30,766 nucleotides of DNA from a virus: IMG/VR virus record IMGVR_UViG_3300025887_000101, positions 1-30,766 of that record; one strand, 5' to 3'. The translations under genes and the position numbers were made by a program. This document shows positions 21,505-27,771 of this stretch, piece after piece. The notes beneath the pieces were generated by a model that saw only the letters and a program-made list of their open reading frames with translations, was not told the DNA's origin and made no database searches. Position 1 is the first letter of the stretch. Every line of letters begins with the position of its first letter.

Positions 21505-21935
21505 CGGTCCTTATAGTTCTAATCATTATGTTTGGGTTAGCAGCCGCTGCCCTTACATATACTTCTAAGTTAAAGAGTTACATCAAACTTGGTATCCTGC
21601 CTATCTTTATATTGAGTACTATGACGGGCTATGCGTACTTCCTCGAAGAAGTAGGTAAACCAGCTGATCGTTCACTACCCGCTGAAGCTGACTATGTCTT
21701 CCACAGGGTAACATCAGACGATACAATCATTGTGTGGCTGACAGATGCAGGAGAAGATCGACTCTATGTGATCCCTTACTCAAGGGAAGCAGCTAAGGAG
21801 TTAGAGGAGGCTAAGAAGAAGTCTGAGGAGGGTAACGCCCAGTCCATCAAGACTAACGACAATCCAAGGGGTCAGCAGACGTTATCGACTAGTGATAACC
21901 TTGACTTAGACTCTCAACCTGAAACCAAAGAGTAA
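21501..21935 (+). CDS. Two-TM protein of the envelope cassette
   Basis: Two hydrophobic helices (about residues 2-20 and 28-48) with a short basic loop (SKLKSYIK), then a soluble beta part (DYVFHRVTSDDTIIVWLTD, RLYVIPYS) and a charged, Asn/Ser-rich tail of about 50 residues that looks disordered. The basic loop between the helices suggests that both termini of the soluble part face the periplasm or both the cytoplasm; positive-inside favours the loop in the cytoplasm. Overlaps the ExbD-like gene by 4 bases, and the transporter follows nine bases later. No family recognised. Confidence 0.68.
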   Translation: MTVLIVLIIMFGLAAAALTYTSKLKSYIKLGILPIFILSTMTGYAYFLEEVGKPADRSLPAEADYVFHRVTSDDTIIVWLTDAGEDRLYVIPYSREAAKELEEAKKKSEEGNAQSIKTNDNPRGQQTLSTSDNLDLDSQPETKE

Positions 21936-21944
21936 GGACATACA

Positions 21945-22916
21945 ATGTTTAACTTCTTCAAAAGTAGAGAGTGGGCCTTATGGGCCTACGGGGGTAGCCT
22001 AGCTATCCTCTTCACCCTCTGGTACTTAGTACAACTCGACGTTAAGATTAACGATTGGTTCGGGTCGTTCTACGATATGATCGGTGAAGCCCTCTCAGGG
22101 GACCGTACAGTGACCATCAGTGAGTACTACGGACAGTTGGCTACCTTCGGTAAGATAGCAGCTATCTATGTCGCTGTGTCCCTCTCTGTGAGCTTCTTCA
22201 CACAACACTGGTTGTTCCGCTGGCGTACCTCTATGGTAGAGACATACCACGCCCTCTTCTATAAGGCTCGTCACATCGAAGGAGCTTCACAGCGTGTCCA
22301 AGAAGACACAGTCAAGTTCTCTCGTATCATGGAAGGTCTAGGTGTTTCCTTCGTAGAGAGCATCATGATCCTTGTAGCCTTCTTCCCGATCCTTATGGGC
22401 TTGTCAATGGGTATCACAGTCACCTTCTTCGGTGAGTGGCAGTACGGTCTCGTAGCCTCAGCTATCATCTGGTCAGCAGGTATCACAGTCGTGTTGCTTG
22501 TTGTAGGACACGTACTCCGCCTAGTCAATATCGAGTACGACATCCAAGCCCGTGAAGCAGCCTACCGTAAGGTTCTAGTCATCGCAGAAGACGAAGATAA
22601 CATTAGACCCAAAACACTCAACGAAGTGTTTGACACCGTACGTAAAATACACTATACTAACTATGCAAGGTACGCCATCTTCAACGTAGCTCGTCTTGCA
22701 TGTCTACAAGCTAACGTACTAGTAGGTTACATCGTACTTGCTCCAGCAATCGTAAGTGGTGCCATTACTCTTGGTGTCATGCAGCAAATCCTTCGTGCCT
22801 TCGGTCGTGTAGAAGGCTCCATGATGTATCTCTTCAAGTCATGGTCCACAATCATCGAACTACTCTCAGTATACAAGCGCTTAAATGAATTTGAAAAGGA
22901 ACTCAACAATGCTTAA
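21945..22916 (+). CDS. SbmA/BacA-family inner-membrane peptide transporter
   Basis: A 323-aa polytopic membrane protein matching E. coli SbmA in conserved blocks recalled by eye: FRWRTSM (91-97), RHIEGASQRVQEDT (109-122), GVSFVESIMILVAFFPIL (133-150), EAAYRK (204-209), FNVARLACLQ (about 256), ITLGVMQQ, and near the end SWSTIIELLSVYKRL (about 299-313). SbmA and BacA import peptides and are proton-driven; a mycobacterial relative also takes up cobalamin. It lacks the N-terminal extension of roughly 80 residues and has no ATP-binding domain, like SbmA. The glutamate-rich EAAYRK region, implicated in coupling, is retained. Encoded after the ExbB/D-like pair. It overlaps the ClpP gene by 8 bases. 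Confidence 0.9.
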   Translation: MFNFFKSREWALWAYGGSLAILFTLWYLVQLDVKINDWFGSFYDMIGEALSGDRTVTISEYYGQLATFGKIAAIYVAVSLSVSFFTQHWLFRWRTSMVETYHALFYKARHIEGASQRVQEDTVKFSRIMEGLGVSFVESIMILVAFFPILMGLSMGITVTFFGEWQYGLVASAIIWSAGITVVLLVVGHVLRLVNIEYDIQAREAAYRKVLVIAEDEDNIRPKTLNEVFDTVRKIHYTNYARYAIFNVARLACLQANVLVGYIVLAPAIVSGAITLGVMQQILRAFGRVEGSMMYLFKSWSTIIELLSVYKRLNEFEKELNNA

Positions 22917-23538
22917 TGCAATCATCAACGGTAGCAAGAAGAAGTCAAAGAAGACCAAGAGCAAGGAGGCTGTAGCAGCGCCACCCCAGTTGCAATCTCC
23001 TGGCTCCTACCTACGTGAATCAGGTATCCTCTTCCTGACAGATAAGTTCGATCAAGAGAAGATCATGCCACTGGTAGCTCAGATCTATGAGTACAACTTT
23101 ATGCCAGAGGAACTACGACCAGAGGCCATTACCTTAGTCATCAACAGCCCAGGAGGTTCAGTACACTCAGCCTTCCACCTCATTGATGCTATGATGCTAT
23201 CAGAGATTCCAGTTAATACAATGGGGCACGGACTAGTAGCCTCCTGTGGTGTCCTGACTATCATGGCAGGTAAGAAGCGTATGGTGACACACAACACCTC
23301 AGTGATGAGCCACCAGTACAGCTGGGGTAGCCAAGGTAAGGAACATGAACTCCACGCTAAGATCAAGGAGTTCGATATGGCAGGTGATCGTATGGTGAAC
23401 CACTACAAGAAGTTCACTAAGAAGTCAGAGAAGTACATCCGTAAGCATCTACTACACGCTACAGATGAGTGGTTGACACCTGAGGAGTGCCTCAAGCATG
23501 GCCTTGTAGACGAAGTCATTAACACTTACTCTAAATAG
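22909..23538 (+). CDS. ClpP-like serine protease, cytoplasmic
   Basis: The start at 22909 has AAAGGA upstream and overlaps the transporter gene. After a Lys-rich N-terminal 20 residues, the ClpP core is clear: INSPGGSVHSAFHLIDAM (79-95), nucleophile Ser112 in GLVASCGV, His135 in SVMSHQYSWG and Asp186 in TDEWLTPEE with GLVDEVI after. The triad is complete. No signal peptide, unlike the protein at 19787. Phage ClpP-type proteins often serve as prohead proteases, but capsid genes are not adjacent here, so turnover of host or cassette proteins is equally possible. Confidence 0.88.
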   Translation: MLNAIINGSKKKSKKTKSKEAVAAPPQLQSPGSYLRESGILFLTDKFDQEKIMPLVAQIYEYNFMPEELRPEAITLVINSPGGSVHSAFHLIDAMMLSEIPVNTMGHGLVASCGVLTIMAGKKRMVTHNTSVMSHQYSWGSQGKEHELHAKIKEFDMAGDRMVNHYKKFTKKSEKYIRKHLLHATDEWLTPEECLKHGLVDEVINTYSK

Positions 23539-23541
23539 GAC

Positions 23542-23571
23542 TTGACAAGAGGGGTATGCTTATGGTATACT
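23542..23571 (+). promoter_or_regulatory. Sigma-70 promoter with extended -10
   Basis: TTGACA at 23542-23547, an 18-base spacer ending in ATGG, TATACT at 23566-23571. Only one small frame (23609-23863) and a terminator (23885) follow before the convergent virion genes, so the transcript should be only about 340 bases. Confidence 0.85.
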
Positions 23572-23608
23572 CCTCCTAAGAGTGTAGCAGTACAAGGAGT
23601 ATCTAGAC

Positions 23609-23863
23609 ATCAAAAAGGTTACCCCTAAAAGCAAGAAGCCTCCCACTCCATCACTGGAACAAGAGGCCAAGGACTTCCTTAAAGAGAAGTCTAAAGAGAA
23701 ACTACTTGATACTGGTCCCGTAGAGAGTCTCTCCACTCCTCGGGAACTACTAGCAGCTTCAGTACTATCTGGGTTGCTAGCGTCAGGTAGAGGACAGCGA
23801 GCAGAAGAACTCGTAGAAGAAGCATACAGATATGTCGATCTCTTGCTTCGGTATAATAAGTAA
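23609..23863 (+). CDS. Small basic/helical protein, 84 aa, apparently starting at AUC
   Basis: The frame from 23588 to the stop at 23863 is open and protein-like, and has its own promoter (23542) and terminator (23885). It contains no ATG, GTG or TTG near its beginning. AAGGAG at 23594-23599 lies nine bases upstream of ATC at 23609, so the most likely start is the rare codon AUC, giving xKKVTPKSKKPPTPSLEQEA. The N-terminus is Lys/Pro-rich; the rest is helical (AKDFLKEKSKEKLLD, RELLAASVLSGLLASG, AEELVEEAYRYVDLLLRYN). A sequencing error for ATG cannot be excluded. Function unknown. Confidence 0.6.
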   Translation: MKKVTPKSKKPPTPSLEQEAKDFLKEKSKEKLLDTGPVESLSTPRELLAASVLSGLLASGRGQRAEELVEEAYRYVDLLLRYNK

Positions 23864-23884
23864 CAAGTAACGTACCACCTAATG

Positions 23885-23919
23885 AACCCCCTTGGCCCTA
23901 AGAAGCCTTGGGGGTTTTT
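23885..23919 (+). terminator. Rho-independent terminator at the convergent junction
   Basis: AACCCCC (23885-23891) pairs with GGGGGTT (23910-23916); inside, GGC pairs with GCC. A T-run follows (23915-23919). It ends the forward arm, 14 bases before the stop of the reverse-strand virion gene. In the reverse direction the U-tract is poor, so it may work mainly in the forward direction. Confidence 0.8.
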
Positions 23920-23932
23920 CTTTGTTTAAAGG

Positions 23933-26900
23933 TTACTTGTTAATACCAGCTAGGTAATCCATAGTATCTCTGGATTCGATCAGCCCCTTGATACCAGCTA
24001 GCTGTACAGTTGTGGCATCTCCGATATCTTCAAGACCCATCTCAGCTACAGCCCACTCTAAGTCAGCAGCAGGATACTTCTTATGCAGTGAGAACCGGAT
24101 AGACATATCGTTGTTTGGATCACGGGAACCCTCTACGTATAGCATAGTCTCTGCATACTTCTTAGCATTTGCAACAATATTATCCACCATGATACGCTTA
24201 TACCGCTCAGGCTTATTAGCGAAGTCGTTCTCTTCCCACTCGTAAGTTGCCTTATCGTTAATATAGCTAAAGAAGATGTTGTGGTAACGGTTAGCGGCTT
24301 CTGGAGCCTTATTGGCAATAGACACAGCGATATTAAGGGTAAACGGTTCAATGCCTACGTTGTTCAACAAACGCTCTGTATTGGTTAGGTTGAGAGTCCT
24401 AGCACCGATGAGAGCAGTAGGCTGTACATCTACAGCACCTTGAGCCGAAGAGTACTTCTGAACAGGCTCTTTACCTGTAAGTAGAAGTGAAATCTGGTCA
24501 AAGTTACGGAGAGCTGTGTTAGCTACGTGCCCAAGACCTTGCCGACGGTCTGGTGTGATATAGGTGTCCCTGTTCATTACACCTACGGCAGTATTGACAG
24601 CACCAATAGGACGAGTTGCAGCAGCTACAACCTGTGCACCTACGGAACCCATGACGCCTTTAGTCTCAGCCCAAGCAGCTGCTGTGTCACCAGAGATTAG
24701 AGCCTCTGCTACAGCTACAATATCGTTCTGAGTAGTAGTCAAGTTCTTAGTTAGACCACCCAAGCCAAACTGCTTTTCAAACTGAGCAGTAATCTCTTTA
24801 GGAACCTCTTTACCTTCCATGTGATAGGAAGCGATACGAGCAGCATACTTGAAGAAAGAAGCTGGGTAATCGAACTTAACGTCAACTACTTCGCCTGTAT
24901 TATCGATGTCTTGTCCGATACCCAAACCAAGACCTCGTAGGTACGTCTCACGGTCAGCCATTGTGTAGATCAGTGTAGTCCCCACAAGAGCCTTAGAGAA
25001 GACCTCCTTGAAGCTACGGTCCTCGTACTTCCCCATAGCCTTCATAACAAGACCAAGCGGTGTAGCAGCAGTAGAGAAAGACACAGTGTTGTTAAAGAAG
25101 CGACCGAATGGAACCATCAAACCGATACCTGGAATCTTACGTGCATCCTCGATAACAGCTGCTACTTCCCCAATGGCGTCCTTACCTTTGAATGACTTAG
25201 AGAAGATACCTTCCATAGTGCGGTTTACTGCACCAGCTTCTAGTTCACGGTACTCCTTTGTACGCATTACCTGAGATAGAGCTGGGTTCTTAGTAGAGTC
25301 AAAGAACTCGTTGTAACCACCCTTGAATCGGAGGGTACTCCCATCTTCCAGCTTAACGCCAGTAGTACGCAAAGCTTTATCAATCTGGTACATAAACTCC
25401 TGAGACTTTGTTAAGGCATCCTGCCCTTGCACAAAGGTAGCCCGCTGTAGGCCATCGACAACAGAATCAACACGAGACCCCACCATCAACTCCTTAGGGG
25501 AGAGTTTACCACTGAACAAGTCCTTAGTAGTCTGTTCAACACCACCGGACGTGATGTCATTGAGGTCACCTAGGAACTGGCTGCGTACACGCATGTAGTC
25601 CTCGAAAGCTTCTCCTGTAGCCCTGTTATCAAGCAGGAGGCGCATACGGTTACCTACTGACTTCAGCATACCAAAGCCTACGTCAAGGTCAGCCTTCGCC
25701 CCTTGGGAGCCTACAACAGCCTTCATCGTACCGTGCCCAACGTGGAGCAAGGCCTGTGACAAATCAGACACAGTGTTAAAGGCTGCACCACCTGCCCAAC
25801 CAGATACGTTGAGAGCAGAAGTAGACGGGTGTGCCACAAGAAGTCGTACAACACGTCCTTGGTAATCAGACACTAGCTTACCTACTTTACCTACTGACCC
25901 AGCCGAGGACCAACCAGCATCGAGTGCCTTATCGACGAAGGTAGCTACGTCCAGCTTAGAGATGTCTATTTGGTTTGTGATCTGAGCAGCACGTCCAATA
26001 GCACCCAAGGATGAGCCAGACTCACTCGACTTACGAGCGAATAGGTTACCGAAGTCCTCAGGGGAGATACCATCGAGCTCCTTAAAGTTCATCTTAAAGT
26101 TCTGCTTAAGTACAGACACCAAGTCAGATACTTCCTCAGGGGAGGCATCCTTGATAATGTCAGCCATCCAATCAGAGTAGAGATCATCCCTATTCTTCTT
26201 AACGTGCACAAGGCCACGTTCATTTGTTATCTGAGCAAGGCCCTTAAAGTAGACCTCACCTGTATCAGCGTTGGCACGACCCAAGAGTAAGTCTTGGAAG
26301 AACTCAGTGTCAGGAGCCCTTACATCTTTACCAGCTGAAACCTTCTGAGCCCATGTACCTGACTTAGGCACAGTCTCATCTGAGTAGGCTTTAAGGGAGT
26401 CTGTAAGCTCTGTAATCAAGTTCTTAGTAGTAGGGATTTCCACCTCGAGGGATGGCATCTTGACACCAGAAGCTCCCTTTGTTAGTACACGTGCAGCTTG
26501 TACACCACCTAGAACGGCACCCCCTACAAAGGCTAGGCCAACGGCTAGCTCATCGACATCGTCTCGAACACCTAGCTCAATCAAGTTACCTTGGTATAGT
26601 GTCTCCATACCTGCGTTAACGATACCATCGATAGCTGTAGTACCTGCAATGTCTTTCAGAGCAGAAGTCTGAGCTAGACGGGCAATACCATTCTTAGATG
26701 CCAGTGCCTTAGCTGCAGCACGGTTAGTGGCAGTCATAGCCGCAGACTCCGAACCCTCTCGGATAATACGGGACATGACAGTGTTACCAGCACTACGTGC
26801 AGCCTTTGTAGCTACCTCTTGAGTAGCGCCCTTACCTAGCTGAGCTGCAAGAACTTTACCGAACTCCTTGATGCCCTGCCGCTTGACTGCTTCAGTAGCA

Positions 26901-27745
26901 ATACGACCACCAGCTCCAGTAGCCAGCTTACCCCACCCGAGGGTTACAAGGTTAATTGGGTCAAGGATAACACCTTGTGTGTAGTCAACGACTGCCTGAC
27001 CAAGGTTAGACCAAGAAGAGCTCTTAGAGAAGGAGCCCTCTGCATTGTCGAAGATGCTATAAGCTTCAGCTGTGTTACGGACTCGATCAGCATCACCTTC
27101 AAGACTCTTGATATAGGAGAAATCAGCTAGTCCACGTACAGTGTTACCAGACGACGTTGAGCGACGTTCCTGTACAAAGGCATCAATCACTTCTTCTTGT
27201 GAATGCTCCTTAACCCAAGACGAACCCCTCCGGTCAGACATGTGAGCCAGAATAGGTTTAATAAGCTTATCATCTGTATAGAAGTCGTCTACAGTATAGG
27301 TCTGAGCTTCTACACCTTCTGGCAAGAAGTTCCAAGTAGTTGCATTCTTTTCATTAGACTCCACTTGTTCAGTTGAGAGGGGATTACCCTCCCGATCAAA
27401 GCGTGGCTTAAAGGTATCAATACTATCTAAACCAGTTACAGGTTCAATAGCAGTCGGGGGAAGATCAACAGGAATAGCTTCCTCAGTCTGTGTGTCTACA
27501 TCACTTACTAATGGGTTACCCTCTCGATCAAAGCGTGGTTTAAAGACACCTGGTTCTGTAACAACAGGTTCCTCTTGTACAGGTGCAGGTTCTTCAGACA
27601 CAGGAGTAGGCTCAGGGGCTGCAGGAGCCGCCTGAGGTACTGGTGTAGACTTGAGGGTATCTCCAAGTCGATTGATAGGACGACCTAACTCATCCTTCTC
27701 TTCAGCTACATTTACAGGTTTAAAGGTATCAGATAGACCAGCCAT
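23933..27745 (-). CDS. Large internal virion (ejection) protein, T7 gp16-like by size and order
   Basis: A 1270-aa protein. Residues 1-130 are Pro/Glu-rich and probably disordered, with the 12-residue motif FKPRFDREGNPL twice (about 68 and 113) and a related TFKP at 8. The remaining part is largely helical and Ala-rich, with amphipathic or hydrophobic stretches such as DPINLVTLGWGKLATGAGG and LAFVGGAVLGGVQAARVL that could insert into membranes. Size and position as the last of three virion genes match T7 gp16 (1318 aa), which forms the ejection conduit. No N-terminal lytic transglycosylase motif was seen, in contrast to T7 gp16. Ribosome site TAGGAG before the start. No RNA polymerase motifs were found. 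Confidence 0.75.
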   Translation of the reverse strand: MAGLSDTFKPVNVAEEKDELGRPINRLGDTLKSTPVPQAAPAAPEPTPVSEEPAPVQEEPVVTEPGVFKPRFDREGNPLVSDVDTQTEEAIPVDLPPTAIEPVTGLDSIDTFKPRFDREGNPLSTEQVESNEKNATTWNFLPEGVEAQTYTVDDFYTDDKLIKPILAHMSDRRGSSWVKEHSQEEVIDAFVQERRSTSSGNTVRGLADFSYIKSLEGDADRVRNTAEAYSIFDNAEGSFSKSSSWSNLGQAVVDYTQGVILDPINLVTLGWGKLATGAGGRIATEAVKRQGIKEFGKVLAAQLGKGATQEVATKAARSAGNTVMSRIIREGSESAAMTATNRAAAKALASKNGIARLAQTSALKDIAGTTAIDGIVNAGMETLYQGNLIELGVRDDVDELAVGLAFVGGAVLGGVQAARVLTKGASGVKMPSLEVEIPTTKNLITELTDSLKAYSDETVPKSGTWAQKVSAGKDVRAPDTEFFQDLLLGRANADTGEVYFKGLAQITNERGLVHVKKNRDDLYSDWMADIIKDASPEEVSDLVSVLKQNFKMNFKELDGISPEDFGNLFARKSSESGSSLGAIGRAAQITNQIDISKLDVATFVDKALDAGWSSAGSVGKVGKLVSDYQGRVVRLLVAHPSTSALNVSGWAGGAAFNTVSDLSQALLHVGHGTMKAVVGSQGAKADLDVGFGMLKSVGNRMRLLLDNRATGEAFEDYMRVRSQFLGDLNDITSGGVEQTTKDLFSGKLSPKELMVGSRVDSVVDGLQRATFVQGQDALTKSQEFMYQIDKALRTTGVKLEDGSTLRFKGGYNEFFDSTKNPALSQVMRTKEYRELEAGAVNRTMEGIFSKSFKGKDAIGEVAAVIEDARKIPGIGLMVPFGRFFNNTVSFSTAATPLGLVMKAMGKYEDRSFKEVFSKALVGTTLIYTMADRETYLRGLGLGIGQDIDNTGEVVDVKFDYPASFFKYAARIASYHMEGKEVPKEITAQFEKQFGLGGLTKNLTTTQNDIVAVAEALISGDTAAAWAETKGVMGSVGAQVVAAATRPIGAVNTAVGVMNRDTYITPDRRQGLGHVANTALRNFDQISLLLTGKEPVQKYSSAQGAVDVQPTALIGARTLNLTNTERLLNNVGIEPFTLNIAVSIANKAPEAANRYHNIFFSYINDKATYEWEENDFANKPERYKRIMVDNIVANAKKYAETMLYVEGSRDPNNDMSIRFSLHKKYPAADLEWAVAEMGLEDIGDATTVQLAGIKGLIESRDTMDYLAGINK

Positions 27746-27771
27746 GTGTTACTCCTACAGGTTTCTTATTG

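Noticed and set aside
22909-23538. Head maturation protease assignment
   Set aside because: ClpP-type prohead proteases exist, but here the gene is in the forward early/middle arm and coupled to a transporter gene, so I kept the general ClpP-like call.
23933-27745. Virion RNA polymerase of the N4 type
   Set aside because: Although large and on the virion strand, no polymerase motifs were seen, and the size and gene order fit T7 gp16-like ejection proteins.
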